DNA of 41,576 bases from Magnetococcales bacterium (lineage in GTDB: Bacteria; Pseudomonadota; Magnetococcia; Magnetococcales; Magnetaquicoccaceae), in contig JADFWP010000022.1 of assembly GCA_015234115.1 (NCBI GenBank), positions 1 through 41,576 on the forward strand, read 5' to 3'. The notes below the pieces were generated by a model. That model was not told the DNA's origin. It worked only from the letters and a program-made list of their open reading frames with translations, and searched no databases. Position 1 is the first letter of the stretch; each line of letters starts with the position of its first letter. Shown in pieces: positions 31,304 through 39,723 of the stretch. Position numbers and translations under genes: made by a program.

Positions 31304-33115
31304 ATGTCTCTGGAACTGATTCGCAATTTTTCCATCATTGCCCATATCGATCATGGAAAAAGTACCCTGGCCGACCGGCTGATTGAATTCACCGGCGCCA
31401 TGGACGCCCGTGAAATGACCTCCCAGGTGCTCGACAGCATGGACCTGGAACGAGAACGCGGCATCACCATCAAGGCCCAATCCATGCGCCTGAACCACAA
31501 GGCCAAGGATGGACGCACCTACGTCTTCAACTTCATCGACACCCCTGGCCATGTGGACTTCTCCTACGAGGTTTCCCGTTCGCTGTCGGCCTGCGAAGGG
31601 GTGCTGCTGGTCGTGGACGCGGCCCAGGGAGTCGAGGCCCAGACCCTGGCCAATGTCTACATGGCCCTGGAACACGATCTGGCGGTGATCCCGGTACTCA
31701 ACAAGATCGATCTTCCCGCTGCGGATCCCGAGGGGGTGCGCAAGCAGATCGAGGATGTCATCGGTCTGGATGCCTCGGATGCCATTCTGGCCTCGGCCAA
31801 AAGCGGCATCGGCATCGGCGATATCCTGGAAGCGGTCACCACCCGCATTCCGCCTCCCAAGGGCGATCCCAACGCGCCGCTCAAGGCGTTGATCGTGGAC
31901 TCCTGGTACGACAATTTCCTGGGCGTGGTCTCGCTGGTACGCATCTTCGACGGCAGGCTCTCCACCGAACCGTCCAGCCGCACCCGACGCATCCGGCTGA
32001 TGAGCACCGGCATGGAGTATCCCCTGGACAAGGTTGGGATCTTCACCCCGCGCCTGACCGAAACCGCCACGCTCTCGGCCGGCGAAGTGGGCTGGGTGGT
32101 GGCGGGCATCAAGGAGGTCGCGATGGCGCGGGTCGGCGATACCATCACCGATGCCGGACGCCCGGCCACCGAACTGTTGCCCGGTTTCAAGGAGATCAAG
32201 CCGCTGGTCTTTGCCGGACTCTATCCTGTGGTCTCCTCCGACTATGTGCTGCTGAAAGAGTCCCTGGAAAAACTCTCCCTCAACGACTCCTCCATCGTCT
32301 TCGAGACCGAAAGCTCGCCGGCTTTGGGATTTGGCATGCGCTGCGGCTTTCTGGGCATGCTCCACATGGAAATTGTCCAGGAACGGCTGGAGCGGGAGTT
32401 CGATCTCGATCTGGTCACCACGGCGCCGACCGTGGTCTTTCGCGCCCATCTGACCGATGGCACCATCGAGGAGGTCCACAACCCCTCGGCGCTGCCGCCA
32501 CCCAACAAGCTCGATCATCTGGAAGAGCCGTTCATTCTCGCCTCGATCCTGACCCCGCCGGAACATGTCGGACCGCTGATGCAACTGTGTACCGATCGTC
32601 GCGGCATTCAGCGCGACATCCACTACATCTCCGGTTCCCGGACCATGTTGCGCTACGAACTCCCCATGAACGAAGTCGCGCTCGATTTCTTCGACCGGCT
32701 CAAATCGGTCTCGCGCGGGTATGCCTCCCTGGACTACGAATTTTTGGAATATCGTCCTGGCGAACTGGTCAAACTGGATATCCTGATCAATGGCGAACCG
32801 GTGGATGCCTTGTCGGTGATCGTCCATCGGGACAAGAGCATGACCCGGGGGCGGGATCTGGTCAAAAAAATGCGGGAGTTGATCCATCGCCAGATGTTCG
32901 AGGTGGCCATTCAGGCGGCCATCGGTTCCAAGGTGGTGGCGCGGGAGACGGTCCAGGCGTTGCGCAAGAACGTGACGGCCAAATGCTATGGCGGCGACAT
33001 CACCCGCAAGCGCAAACTGCTGGAAAAGCAAAAGGCCGGCAAGAAACGAATGAAACAGATCGGTCGCGTGGAGATTCCCCAGGAGGCTTTCCTGGCGGTT
33101 CTCAAGGTCGAATGA
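31304..33115 (+). CDS. lepA: elongation factor 4 (LepA)
   Basis: 603 residues. The GTPase domain has '[17 protein letters not shown]' (G1), 'RGITIKAQ' (G2), 'DTPGHVDF' (G3), '[10 protein letters not shown]' (G4) and 'SAKSGIGI' (G5). It continues with the EF-G-like domains II, III and V and the LepA-specific C-terminus ('[31 protein letters not shown]'-type region). It acts on ribosomes in translation or 30S assembly. It is upstream of lepB, a very widely conserved order, and the run lepA-lepB-rnc-era-recO is the classical proteobacterial cluster. Confidence 0.98.
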   Translation: MSLELIRNFSIIAHIDHGKSTLADRLIEFTGAMDAREMTSQVLDSMDLERERGITIKAQSMRLNHKAKDGRTYVFNFIDTPGHVDFSYEVSRSLSACEGVLLVVDAAQGVEAQTLANVYMALEHDLAVIPVLNKIDLPAADPEGVRKQIEDVIGLDASDAILASAKSGIGIGDILEAVTTRIPPPKGDPNAPLKALIVDSWYDNFLGVVSLVRIFDGRLSTEPSSRTRRIRLMSTGMEYPLDKVGIFTPRLTETATLSAGEVGWVVAGIKEVAMARVGDTITDAGRPATELLPGFKEIKPLVFAGLYPVVSSDYVLLKESLEKLSLNDSSIVFETESSPALGFGMRCGFLGMLHMEIVQERLEREFDLDLVTTAPTVVFRAHLTDGTIEEVHNPSALPPPNKLDHLEEPFILASILTPPEHVGPLMQLCTDRRGIQRDIHYISGSRTMLRYELPMNEVALDFFDRLKSVSRGYASLDYEFLEYRPGELVKLDILINGEPVDALSVIVHRDKSMTRGRDLVKKMRELIHRQMFEVAIQAAIGSKVVARETVQALRKNVTAKCYGGDITRKRKLLEKQKAGKKRMKQIGRVEIPQEAFLAVLKVE

Positions 33116-33145
33116 TCGCATTTGCTTGAGGGAGGAATCCATACG

Positions 33146-34018
33146 GTGGTGAATCGTCTTCCATGGCGCCGGAAACATCTCTGGCATGGGGTGTTGTTTC
33201 TGATCGCCGCGCTTTTTGTGTTTGGCAACACGGTTTCGATGGGGTCTTATACCATTCCCGATGCTTCCCATGGTTGGGGCGGGGTCATTGCGCTTTTTCT
33301 GCTGGGCATGGGGGTATTTCTGCTCTTCAAGGGAGAACAATTCCTGGAAGGGGGCAGCGTGGTGGCCGAATACTACGAGGCCATCGCCATGGCAGTGGCC
33401 ATTGCCTTCATGGTGCGCACCTTTGTGGTGGAACCCTTCAAGATTCCCTCCGGCTCGATGATTCCGACGCTTTTGGTGGGGGATTATCTGTTTGTCAACA
33501 AGACCGCCTATGGCTATCGCCTTCCCTTCACCCAGCAACGGATTTTCATGGGGGATGGTCCGAAGCGGGGCGAGATCGCGGTGTTCGAGTATCCCAAGGA
33601 TCCCACCAAGGATTACATCAAACGGATCGTCGCCCTGCCGGGGGACCGGGTGGCCTATCGGGAAAAGCGGCTGTTCGTCAACGGACAACTGGTGGCCCAG
33701 CAACTCGAAGGGAATTATACCTACGTCAACGAGTACGAACAGAAAATCGAATCCCAACGCCTGGTGGAGAAATTCGGGGATCAGCCCCACTCGATTCTGG
33801 TCCGGCCCTTTGCCAACATGGATCAGATCACCGACGAAAAGATTCCCCCGGATCACTATTTCGTCATGGGAGACAACCGCGACAACAGCAACGACAGCCG
33901 CTATTGGGGCGTGGTTCCGGCCCATCGGCTGGTGGGGCGGGCGGTGGTGCTTTTCTGGTCCTGGGACCGCATCGACAACAAACCCCGTTGGGAACGGGTC
34001 GGCCAGATGATCCGCTGA
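33146..34018 (+). CDS. lepB: signal peptidase I
   Basis: 290 residues taking the GTG at 33146; a GTG at 33149 and a TTG at 33122 are also in frame. GAGGGAGGA lies about 10 bases upstream of 33146. Two or three N-terminal membrane spans are followed by the catalytic Ser in 'PFKIPSGSMIPTLLVGDYLFVNK', the catalytic Lys in 'DYIKRIVALPGDRV', and box E 'VMGDNRDNSNDSRYWG'. It cleaves signal peptides on the periplasmic side, including those predicted for the binding protein and the metallopeptidase here. It lies 30 bases after lepA. Confidence 0.97.
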   Translation: MVNRLPWRRKHLWHGVLFLIAALFVFGNTVSMGSYTIPDASHGWGGVIALFLLGMGVFLLFKGEQFLEGGSVVAEYYEAIAMAVAIAFMVRTFVVEPFKIPSGSMIPTLLVGDYLFVNKTAYGYRLPFTQQRIFMGDGPKRGEIAVFEYPKDPTKDYIKRIVALPGDRVAYREKRLFVNGQLVAQQLEGNYTYVNEYEQKIESQRLVEKFGDQPHSILVRPFANMDQITDEKIPPDHYFVMGDNRDNSNDSRYWGVVPAHRLVGRAVVLFWSWDRIDNKPRWERVGQMIR

Positions 34019-34028
34019 CGGGTGGACC

Positions 34029-34781
34029 GTGACCGAGAATCCGATCGATGACGGGATGTTGGCGTGGTTTGGCGCACGATTCGACTATGTGTTTGCCGAT
34101 CCGGCACTGTTGCGCCAGGCGTTGACCCATCGCTCCGTGGCCCAGGACGAACCGGACAGCGAGACCAGGGAGGCGGCGGGTCATAACGAGCGGCTGGAAT
34201 TCCTGGGAGACGCGGTGCTGGATCTGGCGCTGTCGCAACTGCTGTATCACCGTTTCCCGGAGTCGCCCGAAGGGGAACTTTCCCATTGGCGTGCCGTGCT
34301 GGTGAATACCGGAGCCTTGGGCGAGGTGGGCCGGGGGCTGGGATTGGGAGACTATCTGCGTCTGGGGCGGGGCGAGGCGTTGAGCGGTGGTCGGGAAAAA
34401 CCGTCGATTCTTGGCAACTCCATCGAGGCGATTCTGGGCGCGGTCTTTCTGGATGGCGGCTGGTCCGGCGTGGAACGGATCGCGGCGCGACTCTTCAGGG
34501 AGCGTCTGGAACAGTTCACGCCGGGCGGAGAGTGCAAGGATTTCAAAACGGCGTTGCAGGAGCGTCTCCAGGCCGTGGGGTTGCCCCTGCCCTGCTACGA
34601 ACTGGTGGCGTTTTCCGGCGCTGCCCACGAGCGGCTGTTTCATGTCGCCTGCCGGGTGGATGCCGAAAACGGGATCATCGGTCGGGGCGCGGGACCGAGC
34701 AAACGACGCGCCGAACAGGAGGCCGCACGCGCGGTCATGGACCTCATGGATCGATCCGCAGACAAGGAGCATCGGGAGTGA
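34029..34781 (+). CDS. rnc: ribonuclease III, with Asn at a metal-ligand position
   Basis: 250 residues from a GTG at 34029. The endonuclease domain has 'HNERLEFLGDAVLDL' (52-66, with E54, E57 and D61) and 'SILGNSIEAILGAVFLDGG' (126-144); the dsRNA-binding domain covers about 165-240 ('DFKTALQERLQAVG', 'GPSKRRAEQEAARA'). It processes rRNA and double-stranded RNA. Position 130 is Asn where E. coli has Asp114, one of the metal-site acidic residues; Glu133 (E. coli E117) is kept. Its TGA overlaps the era GTG (34778-34781). Confidence 0.97.
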   Translation: MTENPIDDGMLAWFGARFDYVFADPALLRQALTHRSVAQDEPDSETREAAGHNERLEFLGDAVLDLALSQLLYHRFPESPEGELSHWRAVLVNTGALGEVGRGLGLGDYLRLGRGEALSGGREKPSILGNSIEAILGAVFLDGGWSGVERIAARLFRERLEQFTPGGECKDFKTALQERLQAVGLPLPCYELVAFSGAAHERLFHVACRVDAENGIIGRGAGPSKRRAEQEAARAVMDLMDRSADKEHRE

Positions 34782-35713
34782 ACGCATCCCAAAACGAAAA
34801 CGGGAGCGGCTTTCGCTCTGGCTACATCGCCATTGCCGGTCGTCCGAACACGGGCAAATCCACCTTTCTGAACCGCGCGCTCGGTCGCAAGGCCGCGATT
34901 GTCACACCCAAGGCCCAGACCACCCGCAACCGGGTGCTGGGGGTGTGTGACCGCAACGGCGTGCAGATGGTGTTTCTCGACACGCCGGGCATTCACGATC
35001 CGGGGCGGCAACTGCTCAACCGGGTGATGGTGCGCACGGCATACGATGCCTGTCAGGAGGCGGATCTCATCCTCTATTTCGTCGAGGCCACGGTCGGTCT
35101 CACCCCGGAGGATCGGGCGATCATCGACCGGCTGGAGGGCGGACGGGTGATTCTGGTCTTCAACAAGGTGGACCGGCTCACCAACGATCGGTTGATGGAG
35201 CGTCTGGCAGCGGTTTCCGCGCTGGCCGACGGGAGAATTGCCGAAGTGGTGCCGATTTCGGCGCTCAACGGGCGCAACGTGGATCGGCTGCTTGACCTGC
35301 TGCCCGGTTTTCTGCCCGAAGGACCGCGTTATTTTCCCGCCGGGCAGTGGACCGATCAGTCCGAGGATTTCATCATCGCCGAGGTGATCCGGGAAAAGCT
35401 CTTCATGCAGTTGCGTCAGGAACTTCCCTATGCCCTGGCGGTGCGGGTGGTCACCTGGGAAAAGCGTCCGGATCCTTCCGAGGTGCGGGATCTGGAGGCG
35501 TTGATCCTGGTGGCACGGGAATCGCAAAAGGGGATTGTCATCGGTCATCGCGGCGAAGGGTTGAAACGGGTGGGCGCGTTGGCGCGCAAGGAGTTGGAAG
35601 AGCTGTTCGGCTGCCCGATCTACATGCGTTTGCAGGTGCGCGTGGAAAAAGAGTGGAGTACCGATGCGCGCATCCTGGCGGATCTGGGATACGCGGAGCC
35701 GGATGAGGATTGA
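34778..35713 (+). CDS. era: GTPase Era
   Basis: 311 residues from a GTG at 34778 overlapping the rnc stop, with AAGGAG 8 bases upstream. G1 is GRPNTGKST (Thr where Val is usual), followed by 'PKAQTTRNRVLGV' (G2), 'DTPGIHDP' (G3), 'NKVDRL' (G4) and 'SALNGRNV' (G5). The KH domain contains 'GIVIGHRGEGLKRVGALARKELEELFG' and 'VRVEKEW'. It binds the 3' end of 16S rRNA and assists 30S maturation. Translational coupling with rnc and recO is likely. Confidence 0.98.
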   Translation: MNASQNENGSGFRSGYIAIAGRPNTGKSTFLNRALGRKAAIVTPKAQTTRNRVLGVCDRNGVQMVFLDTPGIHDPGRQLLNRVMVRTAYDACQEADLILYFVEATVGLTPEDRAIIDRLEGGRVILVFNKVDRLTNDRLMERLAAVSALADGRIAEVVPISALNGRNVDRLLDLLPGFLPEGPRYFPAGQWTDQSEDFIIAEVIREKLFMQLRQELPYALAVRVVTWEKRPDPSEVRDLEALILVARESQKGIVIGHRGEGLKRVGALARKELEELFGCPIYMRLQVRVEKEWSTDARILADLGYAEPDED

Positions 35714-36461
35714 AGATCGGGCGCTCGCCTTGCGCCGGGTGGCCTTTCGCGACACCTCCTGGATCGTGACCCTGCTCACGCCGGGCCACGGGGTGGTGGC
35801 TGCCGTGGCCCGCGCGGCGCGGCGCGGCGGTCGGGACGGAGCACGGGGGGCGCTCTCCGGGTTTCACCGTCTGGAGGTGGAGATCCGTGCCCGCGCACCG
35901 GATGGGTTGGGCACCCTGACCCAGGTTGCCATCGATCGGCCCCGCAACGGCCTGCCGTTCCGGGCCGCGGCGTCGGCGGCGGGTCAACTGCTGATCGAGG
36001 CGGTTTTGCGCGGAGAGATGCCTGCCGATCCTGGCGGGGGGGCATTGTTTTTCTGTCTGGATGGCGCCCTGGAGGCGCTGGAGGCTGAAGTCGAACCGTT
36101 GCGCGTGGTGGCGGGCACCGTGAACCGGCTGGTGGGGTTGTTTGGTCACGGCTGGCGGGTGGGCGATTGCGTGGGGTGTGGCGGTCGCTCGGGTCTGCAA
36201 TTTTTCTCCGTGCGGCGCGGTGGTGCCGTGTGCGGCGGCTGTGGCGCTCCCTATGCCGGGCGACTGCCCAGGGTGAGCGCCGGGGTGTTGCAGGCCATGG
36301 CCGACCGCTCCTGGCCACCGGAGTTGACCGCTCTGTCACGGGCGGAACAGGTGATGTTGTATCAATTGGGCATGGCGGGTCTGACACGGATCGTGGCGCG
36401 TTCCCTGAGCGCGGATCTGCCTTTTCGCCGTTTGGCGGGTGTGGACGAACGAGGAGTGTGA
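35703..36461 (+). CDS. recO: DNA repair protein RecO
   Basis: 252 residues from the ATG at 35703, overlapping the end of era by 11 bases, with GGAG 4 bases upstream. An N-terminal OB-fold ('ALALRRVAFRDTSWIVTLLTPGHGVVAAVARAARRG') is followed by the helical region and a four-Cys zinc site (C-x2-C in 'DCVGCG' and C-x2-C in 'VCGGCG'). RecO works with RecR to load RecA at gaps. It is the usual gene after era. Confidence 0.93.
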   Translation: MRIEDRALALRRVAFRDTSWIVTLLTPGHGVVAAVARAARRGGRDGARGALSGFHRLEVEIRARAPDGLGTLTQVAIDRPRNGLPFRAAASAAGQLLIEAVLRGEMPADPGGGALFFCLDGALEALEAEVEPLRVVAGTVNRLVGLFGHGWRVGDCVGCGGRSGLQFFSVRRGGAVCGGCGAPYAGRLPRVSAGVLQAMADRSWPPELTALSRAEQVMLYQLGMAGLTRIVARSLSADLPFRRLAGVDERGV

Positions 36462-36464
36462 ACC

Positions 36465-36632
36465 ATGATCGACCGGGCGTTGTTGGAAATTCTGGTGTGT
36501 CCGCAATGCAAGGGGGCGCTGGAGTATGACCCCAAAGCCGAGGAGTTGATCTGCAAGGCGGATCGTCTGGCCTTTCCGATCCGGGAGGGGATCCCGGTGA
36601 TGCTGGTGGACGAGGCGCGGAACCTGGAGTAG
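36465..36632 (+). CDS. Trm112 family protein
   Basis: 55 residues, [20 protein letters not shown] at the start and ending [20 protein letters not shown]. The 'LVCP.CKG.L' and '[15 protein letters not shown]' blocks identify the short bacterial Trm112-like family (E. coli YcaR type). Only the first Cys pair (C12, C15) and one later Cys remain of a zinc-ribbon. Bacterial members activate or stabilise methyltransferases in some lineages. GAGGAG lies 8 bases upstream; the gene begins 3 bases after recO, so it is the last member of that operon. Confidence 0.93.
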   Translation: MIDRALLEILVCPQCKGALEYDPKAEELICKADRLAFPIREGIPVMLVDEARNLE

Positions 36633-36645
36633 GAGCGGCCAGGGC

Positions 36646-37716
36646 ATGCCCTCTTCCGATCTGCCGCGCGCTGCGCGCCCCCCCCTGTGGCACAGGCTCC
36701 TTCCCTGGCTGAAACTGGCCGTGACCGTGGGATTGATCGGCTGGCTGTGGCAGCGTGGCACATTGGATTTTTCGGCAGTGCTGTGGCTCTCCGGATCCCC
36801 CGGGATCGTGGCGGGCGTGATTGCTCTCAGCATGATCATGTATGCCTTGACCGCGCTGCGCTGGAACGTGGTGCTGCGTTCCCAGCACATTGTCCTGCCT
36901 TTTTCCTGGGCGCATCGGGTGACCTATCTCGGTCTGTTTGGCAATCTGTTTCTGCCCGGAGGGGGCATGGCCGGAGATGCCTTGCGTATGGCCGCCGTGC
37001 TGCGCGCCGCTCCGGAAAAACGGTTGGCAGGGGTGTTGACGCTGTTCGTGGATCGGGCGGTCGGGTTGTATGCCATGCTGTTCATCGCCATGGTCGCGAT
37101 CATTCTCAACCCTGCGCTGGTGTTGGGGATGGGAACGCTGCGGGTGCTGGCCATGGGGGTTGTGGCCGTGGTGATCGGTCTGCCTGTGGCGACGTGGAGT
37201 TTCTATCGGCTGGTCAGCAGCCTCTCCGGCACCCCCTGGTTCGAACGGTTGTTGCAGGCGGGCCGGATCGGGGCCATGCTCCGGCGGCTCATCGAAATCG
37301 CCCGGCTCTATCGCGATGCCTGGAAACGGTTGATCTGGTCGTTCGTGATTTCGCTTGGTTTGCAGGTATGCGCCCTGGGAGGGGTGGTCTGGGTGGCGGG
37401 CGCCCTGGCCCTGGGCACCTTGACCCCTCTGGAGTACACCTTTGCCACGCCCTGGGCCTGGATGGCCAATTTTCTGCCTCTGACGCCCGGCGGAATCGGC
37501 GTGGGCGAAGCAGCGTTCGATCATGTCTGCCGCTGGATCGAGACCACCCCTTCCGGGGCGGCCTATGGCACCATTTTTCTGGTGGTCCGGATTCTGACCA
37601 TGGTGGCCACTTTTCCCGGACTGGTGCTGTTCTCGATGGCCCGTGGGGAGATCAACGCGGCAGAAACGGCTCTTGCACCACCTGGCGAATCGCCTCTTCC
37701 ATGCGATCCAACATGA
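36646..37716 (+). CDS. lysylphosphatidylglycerol synthase TM/UPF0104 family membrane protein
   Basis: 356 residues with about eight membrane spans. 'VTYLGLFGNLFLPGGGMAGDALRM' and 'MANFLPLTPGGIGVGEAAF' are the two signature loops of the AglD/YbhN flippase-like family, and 'VDRAVGLYAML' lies between them. Such proteins are thought to move or modify lipids, and some act in glycolipid or LPS synthesis. The adjacent glycosyltransferase genes support an envelope sugar-lipid role. The 3' end overlaps the convergent glycosyltransferase gene by 65 bases. The exact substrate is unknown. Confidence 0.88.
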   Translation: MPSSDLPRAARPPLWHRLLPWLKLAVTVGLIGWLWQRGTLDFSAVLWLSGSPGIVAGVIALSMIMYALTALRWNVVLRSQHIVLPFSWAHRVTYLGLFGNLFLPGGGMAGDALRMAAVLRAAPEKRLAGVLTLFVDRAVGLYAMLFIAMVAIILNPALVLGMGTLRVLAMGVVAVVIGLPVATWSFYRLVSSLSGTPWFERLLQAGRIGAMLRRLIEIARLYRDAWKRLIWSFVISLGLQVCALGGVVWVAGALALGTLTPLEYTFATPWAWMANFLPLTPGGIGVGEAAFDHVCRWIETTPSGAAYGTIFLVVRILTMVATFPGLVLFSMARGEINAAETALAPPGESPLPCDPT

Positions 37717-38770
37717 TTTCCAGCGAACAGCGGGTGCGGGCCACGTTCAGGGCCGCCTCTCCCAGCCGTTGACGCCCCTCCGGATCACCCAGCAATTGCG
37801 CCATGGCGGCCCGCAGGGCCGGAACATCTCCGGGCGGAACCAGCATGCCGCTCACCCCGGAGGCGATCATCTCCGGAATTCCGCCAATGGGCGTGGAGAG
37901 AATCGCCAGACCGGTGGCCATGGCCTGAATCAGCGCCTGGGGCACCCCCTCGTTGGCCAGGGAAGGAAGCACGAACAGATCCAGAGCGGCGAGCCATTCC
38001 GGGACATTCTCCTGGCGTCCGACCATCCGGACCCGCTCCGCAGAGAGTCCCAACCGGGTGATGCGTTCCTGGAGAAAGGCCTCTCTGGGGCCATCGCCGA
38101 CGATCACCAGCAGCGCATCGGGGTGGTTCAAACCGGCAAAGGCATCCAGCAGATCGTGATGGCCTTTCCAACTGCGCAGGGTGGCCACAATGCCGACGAT
38201 CGGGCGTTGCGCGGGCAGACCGAGCGCGATGCGGGCATCCAGACGGTCGTTGGGCCGAAAACGGGTCAGATCGATGCCGGTGGGGATCGAGCGGACCTGG
38301 CTGGCCGGGATGCCATTGACCTGGATCAGTCGTTCCCGGATGCCTGCGCCGGTGGTGATCACCAGACGGCTGGCCGAGCCATAGAGCCAGCGGTTGGCAG
38401 GATTGACCGGCACGGCTGCCGAAATGTGACGCAGCCGGATCAGGGCCGGGGGGTGATCCATCCAGCGGGTGGCCAGGGCGGTCAGCCAGGAGTCGGTGGA
38501 GCTGTGGGTGATGATCACCTCGGGCCGCAGCGCCTGCAAACGCTTTCGCAAGGCCCGCAAACCCGACAGATTTTTCCGGGCAATCGGGGTGGCCAGCACC
38601 GGCAGGCCGCGTTTCTGCGCCTCCCGGAAGAGGGTCGCCTCTTCGGGACAGAGCAGGGTCACCCGGTGGCCCCGCTGAATCATGCCGAGAGATTCGGTCA
38701 GGATGCGCAACTCCTGCCCGCCCCAGCCCAGGGAGGATTCGGTGTGGAGAATGTGCCAGGAAGCGGTCAT
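37652..38770 (-). CDS. GT4 family glycosyltransferase
   Basis: 372 residues from the ATG at 38770, which overlaps the rfbD stop by four bases. The N-terminal domain opens 'WHILHTESSLGWGGQELRILTESLGM' (the GGQE loop is typical of GT-B GT4 enzymes). The C-terminal domain has 'IPTGIDLTRFRP', 'IVGIVATLRSWKGHHDLLDAF', 'LVIVGDGPREAFLQ' and 'LPSLANEGVPQALIQAMATGLAILSTPIGGIPEMI' with the E-x7-E-like sugar-nucleotide motif. It probably adds a sugar to LPS core or O-antigen. The upstream partner rfbD makes dTDP-rhamnose, so rhamnose is a possible donor sugar, but this is inference. Confidence 0.92.
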   Translation of the reverse strand: MTASWHILHTESSLGWGGQELRILTESLGMIQRGHRVTLLCPEEATLFREAQKRGLPVLATPIARKNLSGLRALRKRLQALRPEVIITHSSTDSWLTALATRWMDHPPALIRLRHISAAVPVNPANRWLYGSASRLVITTGAGIRERLIQVNGIPASQVRSIPTGIDLTRFRPNDRLDARIALGLPAQRPIVGIVATLRSWKGHHDLLDAFAGLNHPDALLVIVGDGPREAFLQERITRLGLSAERVRMVGRQENVPEWLAALDLFVLPSLANEGVPQALIQAMATGLAILSTPIGGIPEMIASGVSGMLVPPGDVPALRAAMAQLLGDPEGRQRLGEAALNVARTRCSLEIMLDRMEEAIRQVVQEPFLPR

Positions 38771-39645
38771 GGGAGCAGTCGCGGAATCAGATGGTTCAGA
38801 ATGGGGCGCCAATCCGGAGGATCGATGCCGAGTTGGTCCCGGATCCGTTGGCAATCCAGGATGGCATGCGCCGGTCTTTGGGCCGGAGTGGGATAGTCGC
38901 GGGTGGGAATCGGGCGCAGTTCGCGCAGCGGCAGTCGGGTCTGTTCCCTGGCCGTGGCCACGATGGCCTGGGCAAAATCATGCCAGGAGACCACGGGCCA
39001 ACCCTGATAATGACAGGTGCCCCACTGCCCGAATCCCGGTGCGAGCGCCTGCCGGGCCAGGTTCAGCATCATGTCGGCGATGGCGACCGCCGGAGTGGGG
39101 CCACCGTATTGATCGGCCACCACGGCCAACGTCTCTCGCTCCGCGGCCAGGCGCAGGATGGTCTTCACGAAGTTTTTTCCATGGAATCCGAATACCCAAC
39201 TGACGCGCACGATCAAATGGTTGGACCATGCGGCCCGGATTGCCTCTTCGCCGGCCCATTTGCTGGCGCCGTACACGCCGAGCGGGCCGGGAGGCGCGGT
39301 TTCGGGATAGGGATCGCTTTGGGTGCCGTCAAAAACGTAATCGGTGGAGATATGAAGCAGCGGACAACCGATCTCGGCACAGGTTGCGGCCAGATGACGC
39401 GCCCCGTCCCGGTTGACCGCGAAGGCTTGTTGTGGTTGACTTTCGGCCAGATCCACCGCAGTGTAGGCCGCGCAATTCAGCACGATCTGCGGTTGAAAGG
39501 CGGTCACGGTCTTGCGGACCGCCTGGGGATCGGTAATATCGAGGGCTGCCCGTTCCAGGGCCAGGATCTGCCACCCCTGCCGGAGGGCCAAGGGGGTGAT
39601 CTCCTGACCGACCTGGCCCTGGGCGCCGGTGAGCAGCACTTTCAT
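38767..39645 (-). CDS. rfbD: dTDP-4-dehydrorhamnose reductase
   Basis: 292 residues from the ATG at 39645. 'MKVLLTGAQGQVGQEI' is the NAD(P)-binding Gly-rich loop; 'DITDPQAV', 'VLNCAAYTAVDLAE', 'ISTDYVFDG' and the catalytic YGASK (Y-x3-K) follow, then 'VRVSWVFGFHGKNFVKTILRLA'. It performs the last step of dTDP-L-rhamnose synthesis in the cytoplasm. rfbA, rfbB and rfbC are not in the window. Its stop overlaps the start of the glycosyltransferase gene. A synonym is rmlD. Confidence 0.96.
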   Translation of the reverse strand: MKVLLTGAQGQVGQEITPLALRQGWQILALERAALDITDPQAVRKTVTAFQPQIVLNCAAYTAVDLAESQPQQAFAVNRDGARHLAATCAEIGCPLLHISTDYVFDGTQSDPYPETAPPGPLGVYGASKWAGEEAIRAAWSNHLIVRVSWVFGFHGKNFVKTILRLAAERETLAVVADQYGGPTPAVAIADMMLNLARQALAPGFGQWGTCHYQGWPVVSWHDFAQAIVATAREQTRLPLRELRPIPTRDYPTPAQRPAHAILDCQRIRDQLGIDPPDWRPILNHLIPRLLP

Positions 39646-39723
39646 GGCGTATGGTTTCTCCCGGTTTGAGATGGCATCATCGCCCTCCATTAAACGCCAC
39701 CCGTGGCAAAAAGGAAAGTGGGT

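Noticed and set aside
31085..33925. 946-residue minus-strand frame over lepA and lepB
   Set aside because: It mirrors the codon structure of lepA/lepB, crosses several real genes and has no recognisable domain; high GC makes long antisense frames common.
35776..37524. 582-residue minus-strand frame
   Set aside because: It lies antisense to recO, the Trm112 gene and the membrane protein; rich in Pro, His and Arg, as expected of antisense in GC-rich DNA.
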